Of a stretch of 64,000 nt of DNA, positions 1-10,947 are shown one piece after another. Positions within the stretch are counted from its first letter, which is position 1. Every line of letters starts with the position of its first letter. The position numbers and the translations under genes are program-made. The DNA is taken from the NCBI GenBank assembly GCA_920105625.2, contig OV050030.1, positions 243,319,889-243,383,888 of the forward strand, in the 5' to 3' direction. The notes under the pieces are model-generated. The model worked only from the letters and a program-made list of their open reading frames with translations, did no database searches and was not told the origin of the DNA. The stretch is from Clusia tigrina (taxonomy: Eukaryota > Arthropoda > Insecta > Diptera > Clusiidae).

Positions 1-196
1 GGCTCGAGTACTTTATTGTTACAAAATTTCAAGGATTTATGACGCTCCAGTAAAAAGTTACAAGCATTTGTATGTTGCAAACTTTGATAGGTATAGGATG
101 CACCGTATAGAAGTTACGGCCATTTGAAGTTTTATCAGTGTTTGATTTGGGACTCAAGGGTAGCATAGCTTTGAGCGTTAGCTTAAATTTACAAGA
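1..196. repeat. first monomer of the window, with degenerate internal subrepeats
   Basis: This 196-bp unit shows the internal layout shared by all monomers. Bases 57-112 and 113-170 look like diverged copies of one segment of about 57 bp. Both start GTTA, have CATTTG about nine bases in, TTTGAT near base 27-29, and a GTA..(C/G)(G/A)TAG-like end (GTACCGTATAG against GTAGCATAGC). A third, shorter relative starts at 18 (GTTACAAAATTTCAAGGTT). The sequence also carries the direct repeat ATAGCTT at 166 and 178 in consensus coordinates. Compared with the consensus, this copy has GGATTTATG, GTATAGGATGCACC, ACGGCC and a GCGTTAGC end. That the monomer grew from a shorter repeat is inference from visual alignment. 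Confidence 0.6.
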
Positions 197-392
197 GGCT
201 CGAGTACTTTATTGTTACAAAATTTCAAGGTTTTATGACGCTCCAGTATAAAGTTACAATCATTTGTATGTTGCAAACTTTGATAGGTGTAGGACGTACC
301 GTATAGAAGTTAGGGCCATTTGAAGTTTTATCAGTGTTTGATTTGGGACTCAAGGGTAGCATAACTTTGAACGATAGCTTAAATTGACAAGA

Positions 393-573
393 GGCTCGAG
401 TACTTCATTGTTATAAAATTTCAAGGTTTTATGACGCTCCAGCATTTGTATGTTGCAAACTTTGATAGGTGTAGGATGGCCCTATAGAAGTTAGGGCCAT
501 TGGAAGTTTTATCAGTGTTTGATTTGGTACTCAAGTGTAGCATAGCTTTGAGCGATAGCTTAAATTGACAAGA
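393..573. repeat. shortened 181-bp monomer with a 14-bp internal deletion
   Basis: Here CTCCAG runs straight into CATTTG, missing the 14 bases TAAAAAGTTACAAG. One more base is lost in GGATGGCCCTATAG, giving 181 bp. The lost segment ends in AG, as does the CCAG just before it, a two-base microhomology. The same form recurs at 3,105-3,285 in the second higher-order copy. The second GTTACA subrepeat start is missing, so half of the monomer's internal repeat pattern is lost. Confidence 0.93.
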
Positions 574-2727
574 GGCTCGAGTTCTTTATTGTTACAAAAT
601 TTCAAGGTTCTATGACGCTCCAGTAAAAAGTTACAAGCATTTGTATGTTGCAAACTTTGATAGGTATAGGATGTACCGTATAGAAGTTAGGGCCATTTGA
701 AGTTTTATCAGTGTTTGATTTGGGACTCAAGGGTAGCATAGCTTTGAACGATAGCTTAAATTGACAAGAGGCTCGAGTACTTTATTGTTACAAAATTTCA
801 AGGTTTTATGACGCTCCAGTAAAAAGTTACAAGCATTTGTATGTTGCCAACTTTGATAGGTGTAGGACGTACCGTATAGAAGTTAGGGCCATTTGAAGTT
901 TTATCTGTGTTTGATTTGGGACTCAAGGGTAGCATAGCTTTGAGCGATAGCTTAAATTGACAAGAGGCTCGAGTACTTCATTGTTACAAAATTTCAAGGT
1001 TTTATGACGCTCCAGTAAAAACTTACAAGCATTTGTATGTGGCAAACTTTGACAGGTGTAGGATCACCGTATACAAGTTAGGGCCATTGGAAGTTTTATC
1101 AGTGTTTGATTTGGGACTCAAGGGTGGCATAGCTTTGAGCGATAGCTTAAATTGACAAGAGGCTCGATCTCTTTATTGTTACAAAATATCAAGGTTCTAT
1201 GACGCTCCAGTAAAAAGTTACAAGCATTTGTATGTTGCAAACTTTGATAGGTGTAGGACGTACCGTAAAGAAGTTAGGGCCATTTGAAGTTTTATCAGTG
1301 TTTGATTTGGGACTCAAGGGTAGCATGGCTTTGAGCGATAGCTTAAATTGACAAGAGGCTCGAGCACTTTATTGTTACAAAATTTCAAGGTTTTATGACG
1401 CTCCAGTATAAAGTTACAAGCATTTGTATGTTGCAAACTTTGATAGGTGTAGGACGTACCGTATAGAAGTTAGGGCCATTTGAAGTTTTATCAGTGTTTG
1501 ATGTGGTACTCAAGGGTAGCATAGCTTTGAGCGATAGCTTAAATTGACAAGAGGCTCGAATAGTTTATTTTTACAAAATTTCAAGGTTCAACGACGCTGC
1601 AGTAAAAAGTTACAAGCATTTGTATGTTGCAAACTTTGATAGGTCTAGGTCGTACCGTATAGAAGCTAGGGCCATTTGAAGTTTTGTCAGTGTTCGATTT
1701 GGGACTCAAGGGTAGCATAGCTTTGAGCGATAGCATAAATTGACAAGAGGCTCGAGTACTTTATTGTTACAAAATTTCAAGGTTTTATGACGCTCCAGTA
1801 AAAACTTACAAGCATTTGTATGTTGCAAACTTTGACAGGTGTAGGATCACCGTATACAAGTTAGGGCCATTGGAAGTTTTTTCAGTGTTTGATTTGGGAC
1901 TCAAGGGTGGCATAGCTTTGAGCGATAGCTTAAATTGACAAGAGGCTCGATCTCTTTATTGTTACAAAATATCAAGGTTCTATGACGCTCCAGTAAAAAG
2001 TTACAAGCATTTGTATGTTGCAAACTTTGATAGGTGTAGGACGTACCGTATAGAAGTTAGGGCCATTTGAAGTTTTATCAGTGTTTGATTTGGGACTCAA
2101 GGGGAGCTTAGTTTTGAGCGATAGCTTAAATTGACAAGAGGCTCGAGCACTTTATTGTTACAAAATTTCAAGGTTTTATGACGCTCCAGTAAAAAGTTAC
2201 AAGCATTTGTATGTTGCAAACTTTGATAGGTATAGGATGCACCGTATAGAAGTTACGGCCATTTGAAGTTTTATCAGTGTTTGATTTGGGACTCAAGGGT
2301 AGCATAGCTTTGAGCGTTAGCTTAAATTGACAAGAGGCTCGAGTACTTTATTGTTACAAAATTTCAAGGTTTTATGACGCTCCAGTATAAAGTTACACGC
2401 ATTTGTATGTTGCAAACTTTGATAGGTATAGGATGCACCGTATAGAAGTTACGGCCATTTCAAGTTTTATCAGTGTTTGATTTGGGACTCAAGGGTAGCA
2501 TAGCTTTGAGCGTTAGCTTAAATTTACAAGAGGCTCGAGTACTTTATTGTTACAAAATTTCAAGGTTTTATGACGCTCTAATATAAAGTTACACGCATTT
2601 GTATGTTGCAAACTTTGATAGGTATAGGATGCACCGTATAGAAGTTACGGCCATTTCAAGTTTTATCAGTGTTTGATTTGGGACTCAAGGGTATCATAGC
2701 TTTGAACGATAGCTTAAATTGACAAGA

Positions 2728-2908
2728 GGCTCGAGTACTTCATTGTTATAAAATTTCAAGGTTTTATGACGCTCCAGCATTTGTATGTTGCAAACTTTGA
2801 TAGGTGTAGGATGGCCGTATAGAACTTAGGGCCATTGGAAGTTTTATCAGTGTTTGATTTGGGACTCAAGTGTAGCATAGCTTTGAGCGATAGCTTAAAT
2901 TGACAAGA
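2728..2908. repeat. second type of 181-bp deleted monomer
   Basis: This carries the same 14-bp deletion as the monomer at 393 but has GGATGGCCGTATAGAACTTAGG instead of the GGCCCTATAGAAGTTAGG form, so it is a separate member of the higher-order unit. Its partner is at 5,440-5,620. I saw no other monomers with this deletion beyond 5,620, so the variant looks private to the left end of the window. Confidence 0.88.
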
Positions 2909-5620
2909 GGCTCGAGTTCTTTATTGTTACAAAATTTCAAGGTTTTATGACGCTCCAGTATAAAGTTACAATCATTTGTATGTTGCAAACTTTGATAGGT
3001 GTAGGACGTACCGTATAGAAGTTAGGGCCATTTGAAGTTTTATCAGTGTTTGATTTGGGACTCAAGGGTAGCATAACTTTGAACGATAGCTTAAATTGAC
3101 AAGAGGCTCGAGTACTTCATTGTTATAAAATTTCAAGGTTTTATGACGCTCCAGCATTTGTATGTTGCAAACTTTGATAGGTGTAGGATGGCCCTATAGA
3201 AGTTAGGGCCATTGGAAGTTTTATCAGTGTTTGATTTGGTACTCAAGTGTAGCATAGCTTTGAGCGATAGCTTAAATTGACAAGAGGCTCGAGTTCTTTA
3301 TTGTTACAAAATTTCAAGGTTCTATGACGCTCCAGTAAAAAGTTACAAGCATTTGTATGTTGCAAACTTTGATAGGTATAGGATGTACCGTATAGAAGTT
3401 AGGGCCATTTGAAGTTTTATCAGTGTTTGATTTGGGACTCAAGGGTAGCATAGCTTTGAACGATAGCTTAAATTGACAAGAGGCTCGAGTACTTTATTGT
3501 TACAAAATTTCAAGGTTTTATGACGCTCCAGTAAAAAGTTACAAGCATTTGTATGTTGCCAACTTTGATAGGTGTAGGACGTACCGTATAGAAGTTAGGG
3601 CCATTTGAAGTTTTATCTGTGTTTGATTTGGGACTCAAGGGTAGCATAGCTTTGAGCGATAGCTTAAATTGACAAGAGGCTCGAGTACTTCATTGTTACA
3701 AAATTTCAAGGTTTTATGACGCTCCAGTAAAAACTTACAAGCATTTGTATGTGGCAAACTTTGACAGGTGTAGGATCACCGTATACAAGTTAGGGCCATT
3801 GGAAGTTTTATCAGTGTTTGATTTGGGACTCAAGGGTGGCATAGCTTTGAGCGATAGCTTAAATTGACAAGAGGCTCGATCTCTTTATTGTTACAAAATA
3901 TCAAGGTTCTATGACGCTCCAGTAAAAAGTTACAAGCATTTGTATGTTGCAAACTTTGATAGGTGTAGGACGTACCGTAAAGAAGTTAGGGCCATTTGAA
4001 GTTTTATCAGTGTTTGATTTGGGACTCAAGGGTAGCATGGCTTTGAGCGATAGCTTAAATTGACAAGAGGCTCGAGCACTTTATTGTTACAAAATTTCAA
4101 GGTTTTATGACGCTCCAGTATAAAGTTACAAGCATTTGTATGTTGCAAACTTTGATAGGTGTAGGACGTACCGTATAGAAGTTAGGGCCATTTGAAGTTT
4201 TATCAGTGTTTGATGTGGTACTCAAGGGTAGCATAGCTTTGAGCGATAGCTTAAATTGACAAGAGGCTCGAATAGTTTATTTTTACAAAATTTCAAGGTT
4301 CAACGACGCTGCAGTAAAAAGTTACAAGCATTTGTATGTTGCAAACTTTGATAGGTCTAGGTCGTACCGTATAGAAGCTAGGGCCATTTGAAGTTTTGTC
4401 AGTGTTCGATTTGGGACTCAAGGGTAGCATAGCTTTGAGCGATAGCATAAATTGACAAGAGGCTCGAGTACTTTATTGTTACAAAATTTCAAGGTTTTAT
4501 GACGCTCCAGTAAAAACTTACAAGCATTTGTATGTTGCAAACTTTGACAGGTGTAGGATCACCGTATACAAGTTAGGGCCATTGGAAGTTTTTTCAGTGT
4601 TTGATTTGGGACTCAAGGGTGGCATAGCTTTGAGCGATAGCTTAAATTGACAAGAGGCTCGATCTCTTTATTGTTACAAAATATCAAGGTTCTATGACGC
4701 TCCAGTAAAAAGTTACAAGCATTTGTATGTTGCAAACTTTGATAGGTGTAGGACGTACCGTATAGAAGTTAGGGCCATTTGAAGTTTTATCAGTGTTTGA
4801 TTTGGGACTCAAGGGGAGCTTAGTTTTGAGCGATAGCTTAAATTGACAAGAGGCTCGAGCACTTTATTGTTACAAAATTTCAAGGTTTTATGACGCTCCA
4901 GTAAAAAGTTACAAGCATTTGTATGTTGCAAACTTTGATAGGTATAGGATGCACCGTATAGAAGTTACGGCCATTTGAAGTTTTATCAGTGTTTGATTTG
5001 GGACTCAAGGGTAGCATAGCTTTGAGCGTTAGCTTAAATTGACAAGAGGCTCGAGTACTTTATTGTTACAAAATTTCAAGGTTTTATGACGCTCCAGTAT
5101 AAAGTTACACGCATTTGTATGTTGCAAACTTTGATAGGTATAGGATGCACCGTATAGAAGTTACGGCCATTTCAAGTTTTATCAGTGTTTGATTTGGGAC
5201 TCAAGGGTAGCATAGCTTTGAGCGTTAGCTTAAATTTACAAGAGGCTCGAGTACTTTATTGTTACAAAATTTCAAGGTTTTATGACGCTCTAATATAAAG
5301 TTACACGCATTTGTATGTTGCAAACTTTGATAGGTATAGGATGCACCGTATAGAAGTTACGGCCATTTCAAGTTTTATCAGTGTTTGATTTGGGACTCAA
5401 GGGTAGCATAGCTTTGAACGATAGCTTAAATTGACAAGAGGCTCGAGTACTTCATTGTTATAAAATTTCAAGGTTTTATGACGCTCCAGCATTTGTATGT
5501 TGCAAACTTTGATAGGTGTAGGATGGCCGTATAGAACTTAGGGCCATTGGAAGTTTTATCAGTGTTTGATTTGGGACTCAAGTGTAGCATAGCTTTGAGC
5601 GATAGCTTAAATTGACAAGA
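2909..5620. repeat. 14-monomer higher-order repeat, 2,712 bp, copy 2
   Basis: This is the second tandem copy of the 2,712-bp unit, in the same orientation and with the same order of monomer variants. After about 5,633 the sequence switches to GGTTCTATGACG with GTAAAAAG, where copy 1 is followed by GGTTTTATGACG with GTATAAAG, so the duplicated tract stops there. A fragment of a third related block follows: the CTGCAG monomer returns at 6,058, 1,748 bp after its copy at 4,310. Confidence 0.92.
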
Positions 5621-8600
5621 GGCTCGAGTTCTTTATTGTTACAAAATTTCAAGGTTCTATGACGCTCCAGTAAAAAGTTACAAGCATTTGTATGTTGCAA
5701 ACTTTGATAGGTGTAGGACGTACCGTATAGAAGTTAGGGCCATTTGAAGTTTTATCTGTGTTTGATTTGGGACTCAAGGGTAGCATAGCTTTGAGCGATA
5801 GCTTAAATTGACAAGAGGTTCGAGCACTTTATTGTTACAAAATTTCAAGGTTTTCTGACGCTCCAGTAAAAAGTTACAGGCATTTGTATGTTGCAAACTT
5901 TGATAGGTGTAGGATGTACCGTATAGAAGTTAGGGCCATTTGAAGTTTTATCACTGTTTGATTTGGTACTCAAGGGTAGCATAGCTTTGAGCGATAGCTT
6001 AAATTGACAAGAGGCTCGAGTACTTTATTGTTACAAAATTTCAAGGTTCAACGACGCTGCAGTAAAAAGTTACAAGCATTTGTATGTTGCAAACTTTGAT
6101 AGATCTAGGTCGTACCGTATAGAAGCTAGGGCCATTTGAAGTTTTGTCAGTGTTCGATTTGGGACTCAAGGGTAGCATAGCTTTGAGCGATAGCATAAAT
6201 TGACAAGAGGCTCGAGTACTTTATTGTTACAAAATTTCAAGGTTTTATGACGCTCCAGTAAAAACTTACAAGCATTTGTATGTTGCAAACTTTGACTGGT
6301 GTAGGATCACCGTATACAAGTTAGGGCCATTGGAAGTTTTTTCAGTGTTTGATTTGGGACTCAAGGGTGGCATAGCTTTGAGCGATAGCTTAAATTGACA
6401 AGAGGCTCGATCTCTTTATTGTTACAAAATATCAAGGTTCTATGACGCTCCAGTAAAAAGTTACAAGCATTTGTATGTTGCAAACTTTGATAGGTGTAGG
6501 ACGTACCGTATAGAAGTTAGGGCCATTTGAAGTTTTATCAGTGTTTGATTTGAGATTCAAGGGTAGCATAGCTTTGAGCGATAGCTTAAATTGACAAGAG
6601 GCTCGAGTTCTTTATTGTTACAAAATTTCAAGGTTTTATGACGCTCCAATAAAAAGTTACAAGCATTTGAATGTTGCAAACTTTGATAGGTGTAGGACGT
6701 ACCGTTTAGAAGTTAGGGCCATTTGAAGTTTTTTCTGTGTTTGATTTGGGACTCAAGCGATAGCTTAAATTGACAAGAGGCTCGAGTACTTCATTGTTAC
6801 AAAATTACAAGGTTTTATGACGCTCCAGTAAAAACTTACAAGCATTTGTATGTTGCAAACTTTGACTGGTGTAGGATGACCGTATAGAAGTTAGGGCCAT
6901 TGGAAGTTTTATCAGTGTTTGATTTGGGACTCAAGGGTAGCATGGCTTTGAGCGATAGCTTAAATTGACAAGAGGCTCGAGTTCTTTATTGTTACAAAAT
7001 ATCAAGGTTCTATGACGCTCCAGTAAAAAGTTCCAAGCATTTCTATGTTGCAAACTTTGATAGGTGTAGGACGTACCGTATAGAAGTTAGGGCCATTTGA
7101 AGTTTTATCAGTGTTTGATTTGGGACTCAAGGGTAGCATAGCTTTGAGCGATAGCTTAAATTGACAAGAGGCTCGAGTACTTTATTGTTACAAAACTTCA
7201 AGGTTTTATGACGCTCCAGTAAAAACTTACAAGCATTTGTATGTTGCAAACTTTGACAGGTGTAGGATGACCGTATAGAAGTTAGGGCCATTGGAAGTTT
7301 TATCAGTGTTTGATTTGGGACTCAAGGGTAGCATAGCTTTGAGCGATAGCTTAAATTGACAAGAGGCTCGAGTACTTTATTGTTACAAAATTTCAAGGTT
7401 TTATGACGCTCCAGTATAAAGTTACAAGCATTTGTATGTTGCAAACTTTGATAGGTGTAGGACGTACCGTATAGAAGTTAGGGCCATTTGAAGTTTTATC
7501 AGTGTTTGATTAGGGACTCAAGGTTAGCATAGCTTTGAGCGATAGCATAAATTGACAAGAGGCTCGAGTTCTTTATTGTTACAAAATATCAAGGTTCTAT
7601 GTCGCTCCAGTAAAAAGTTACAAGCATTTGTATGTTGCAAACTTTGATAGGTGTAGGACGTACCGTATAGAAGTTAGGGCGATTTGAAGTTTTATCAGTG
7701 TTTGATTTGGGACTCAAGGGTAGAATAGATTTGAGCGATAGCTTAAATTGACAAGAGGCTCGAGTACTTCATTGTTATAAAATTACAAGGTTTTATGACG
7801 CTCCAGTATAAACTTACAGGCATTTGTATGTTGCAAGCTTTGACAGGTGTAGGATGACCGTATAGAAGTTAGGGCCATTGGAAGTTTTATCAGTGTTTGA
7901 TTTGGGACTCAGGGGTAGCATAGCTTTGAGCGATAGCTTAAATTGACAAGAGGCTCGAGTTCTTTATTGTTACAAAATATCAAGGTTCTATGACGCTCCA
8001 GTAAAAAGTTACAAGCATTTCTATGTTGCAAACTTTGATAGGTGTAGGACGCACCGTATAGAAGTTAGGGCCATTTGAAGTTTTATGAGTGCTTGATTTG
8101 GGACTCATGGGTAGCATAGCTTTGAGCGATAGCTTAAATTGACAAGAGGCTCGAGTACTTTATTGTTACAAAATTTCAAGGTTTTATGACGCTCCAGTAT
8201 AAAGTTACAAGCATTTGTATGTTTGCAAACTTTGACAGGTGTAGGATGACCGTATAGAATTTAGGGCCATTGGAAGTTTTATCAGTGTTTGATTTGGGAC
8301 TCAAGGGTAGCATAGCTTTGAGCGATAGCTTAAATTGACAAGAGGCTCGAGTTCTTTATTGTTACAAAATATCACGGTTCTATGACGCTCCAGTAAAAAG
8401 TTACAAGCATTTGTATGTTGCAAACTTTGATAGGTGTAGGATGTACCGTATAGAAGTTAGGGCCATTTGAAGTTTTATCAGTGTTTGATTTGGGACTCAA
8501 GGGTAGTATAGCTTTGAGCGATAGCTTAAATTGAGAAGAGGCTCGAGTACTTTATTGTTACAAAATTTCAAGGTTTTATGACGCTCCAGTAAAAAGTTAC

Positions 8601-8794
8601 AGGCATTTGTATGTTGCAAACTTTGATAGGTGTAGGACGTTCCGTATAGAAGTTAGGGCCATTTGAAGTTTTATCAGTGTTTGATTTGGTACTCAAGGGT
8701 AGCATAGCTTTGAGCGATAGCTTAAATTGAAAGGAGGCTCGAGTACTTTATTGTTACAAAATTTCAAGGTTTTATGACGCTCCAGTATAAAGTT
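5621..8794. repeat. irregular satellite tract of about 16 monomers
   Basis: This tract is all satellite with no gene and no clean higher-order copy next to it. It mixes types seen on both sides: the CTGCAG monomer near 6,016 (also in the 2,712-bp block), several monomers with GAGTTCTTT and AAATATC, and AACTTACAAGC monomers with the one-base-short GGATGACCG. Around 7,370-7,740 the order of variants, including GATTAGGGACTC, matches 10,110-10,480 about 2.74 kb downstream. The tract looks like a mosaic of neighbouring blocks. Confidence 0.85.
6740..6775. repeat. 17-bp deletion inside a monomer
   Basis: ACTCAAGCGATAGC stands where the consensus has ACTCAAG, then GGTAGCATAGCTTTGAG, then CGATAGC. 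Exactly 17 bases are missing, with AG shared at both ends of the lost segment. The same junction is found near 16,101 in a similar neighbourhood, so it probably arose once and was copied. Confidence 0.9.
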
Positions 8795-10947
8795 ACAAGC
8801 ATTTGTATGTTGCAAACTTTGATAGGTGTAGGACGTACCGTATAGAAGTTAGGGCCATTTGAAGTTTTATCAGTGTTTGATTTGGGACTCAAGGTAAGCA
8901 TAGCTTTGAGCGATAACTAAAATTGACAAGAGGCTCGAGTACTTTATTGTTACAAAATTTCAAGGTTTTATGACGCTCCAGTAAAAACTTACAAGCATTT
9001 GCATGTTGCAAACTTTGACAGGTGTAGGATGACCGTATAGAAGTTAGGGCCATTGGAAGTTTTATCAGTGTTTGATTTGGGACTCAAGGGTAGCATAGCT
9101 TTGAGCGATAGCTTAAATTGACAAGAGGCTCGAGTTCTTTATTGTTACAAAATATCAAGGTTCTATGTCGCTCCAGTAAAAAGTTACAAGCATTTGTATG
9201 TTGCAAACTTTGATAGGTGTAGGATGTACCGTATAGAAGTTAGGGCGATTTGAAGTTTTATCAGTGTTTGATTTGGGACTCAAGGGTAGTATAGCTTTGA
9301 GCGATAGCTTAAATTGACAAGAGGCTCGAGTACTTTATTGTTACAAAATTTCAAGGTTTTATGACGCTCCAGTAAAAAGTTACAGGCATTTGTATGTTGC
9401 AAACTTTGATAGGTGTAGGACGTACCGTATAGAAGTTAGGGCCATTTGAAGTTTTATCAGTGTTTGATTTGGTACTCAAGGGTAGCATAGCTTTGAGCGA
9501 TAGCTTAAATTGACAAGAGGCTCGAGCACTTTATTGTTACAAAATTTCAAGGTTTTATGACGCTCCAGTGAAAAGTTACAGGCATTTGTATGTTGCAAAC
9601 TTTGATAGGTGTAGGACGTACCGTATAGAAGTTAGGGCCATTTGAAGCTTTATCAGTGTCTGATTTGGGATTGAAGGGTAGCATAGCTTTGAGCGATAGC
9701 TCAAATTGGCAAGAGGCTCGAGTACTTTATTGTTACAAAATTTCAAGGTTTGATGACGCTCCAGTAAAAACTTACAAGCATTTGTATGTTGCAAACTTTG
9801 ACAGGTGTAGGATGACCGTATAGAAGTTAGGGCCATTAGAAGTTTTATCAGTGTTTGATTTGGGACTCAAGGGTAGCATAGCTTTGAGCGATAGCTTAAA
9901 TTGACAAGAGGCTCGAGTACTTTATTGTTACAAAATTTCAAGGTTCTATGATGCTCCAGTAAAAAGTTAGAAGCATTTGTATGTTGCAAACTTTGATAGG
10001 TGTAGGACGTACCGTATAGAAGTTAGGGCCATTTGAAGTTTTATCAGTGTTTGATTTGGGACTCAAGGGTAGTATAGCTTTGAGCGATAGCTTAAATTGA
10101 AAAGAGGCTCGAGTACTTTATTGTTACAAAATTTCAAGGTTTTATGACGCTCCAGTATAAAGTTACAAGCATTTGTATGTTGCAAACTTTAATAGGTGTA
10201 GGACGTACCGTATAGAAGTTAGGGCCATTTGAAGTTTTATCAGTGTTTGATTAGGGACTCAAGGTTAGCATAGCTTTGAGCGATAGCTTAAATTGACAAG
10301 AGGCTCGAGTTCTTTATTGTTACAAAATATCAAGGTTCTATGTCGCTCCAGTAAAAAGTTACAAGCATTTGTATGTTGCAAACTTTGATAGGTGTAGGAC
10401 GTACCGTATAGAAGTTAGGGCGATTTGAAGTTTTATCAGTGTTTGATTTGGGACTCAAGGGTAGAATAGCTTTGAGCGATAGCTTAAATTGACAAGAGGC
10501 TCGAGTACTTTATTGTTACAAAATTTCAAGGTTTTATGACGCTCCAGTAAAAAGTTACAGGCATTTGTATGTTGCAAACTTTGATAGGTGTAGGACGTAC
10601 CATATAGAAGTTAGGGCCATTTGAAGTTTTATCAGTGTTTGATTTGGGACTCAAGGTTAGCATAGCTTTGAGCTATAACTTAAATTGACAAGAGGCTCGA
10701 GTACTTTATTGTTACAAAATTTCAAGGTTTTATGACGCTCCAGTAAAAACTTACAAGCATTTGTATGTTGCAAACTTTGACAGGTGTAGGATGACCGTAT
10801 AGAAGTTAGGGCCATTGGAAGTTTTATCAGTGTTTGATTTGGGACTCAAGGGTAGCATAGCTTTGAGCGATAGCTTAAATTGACAAGAGGCTCGAGTTCT
10901 TTATTGTTACAAAATATCAAGGTTCTATGTCGCTCCAATAAAAAGTT
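8795..10947. repeat. 11-monomer higher-order repeat, 2,153 bp, copy 1
   Basis: Eleven monomers repeat at +2,153 (11 x 196 minus three single-base deletions). Matching rare variants include CAAGGTAAGCATAGC with GATAACTAAAATTG (8,888 and 11,041), TTGCATGTTGC, the GTCTGATTTGGGATTGAAGG monomer, GTTAGAAGC, and TTTAATAGGTG. The start lies inside a monomer, where GTATAAAG upstream gives way to sequence shared by both copies. Because of the duplication, an identical 86-codon open frame appears on the minus strand at 9,576-9,836 and 11,729-11,989. It is not a gene. Confidence 0.92.

Larger units (their letters stand above)
197..2908. repeat. 14-monomer higher-order repeat, 2,712 bp, copy 1
   Basis: Fourteen monomers form a block repeated immediately downstream at +2,712. 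Rare variants recur at exactly that spacing: TACAATCATTTG, the CTCGAATAGTTTATTTTTAC monomer (1,553 and 4,265), the CTGCAG variant (1,598 and 4,310), two GGATCACCGTATAC monomers, and the CTCTAATATAAAG monomer. The length adds up as 14 x 196 minus two 15-base shortfalls and two single-base deletions. The breakpoint at the far end lies between about 2,917 and 2,944, inside a monomer. Seen directly: identity to copy 2 is almost complete. One difference is GGTATCATAGC near 2,690, which is GGTAGCATAGC in copy 2. Confidence 0.93.

Noticed and set aside
1..196. Stable hairpin or dyad in the monomer
   Set aside because: Only short palindromes (CTCGAG, GTAC, AGCT) and the direct repeat ATAGCTT were found. 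No long inverted repeat was visible by eye.
2909..5620. Calling the near-identical blocks assembly errors
   Set aside because: Exact duplications are expected in young satellites and each carries a few private differences. An artefact cannot be excluded without reads, so it is kept as a caveat.
9576..9836. 86-codon minus-strand open frame, repeated identically at 11,729-11,989
   Set aside because: It is antisense satellite covering more than one monomer. Because 196 is not a multiple of three, each monomer is read in a new frame, and the peptide contains its own monomer-derived repeat. The second copy exists only because of the 2,153-bp duplication.
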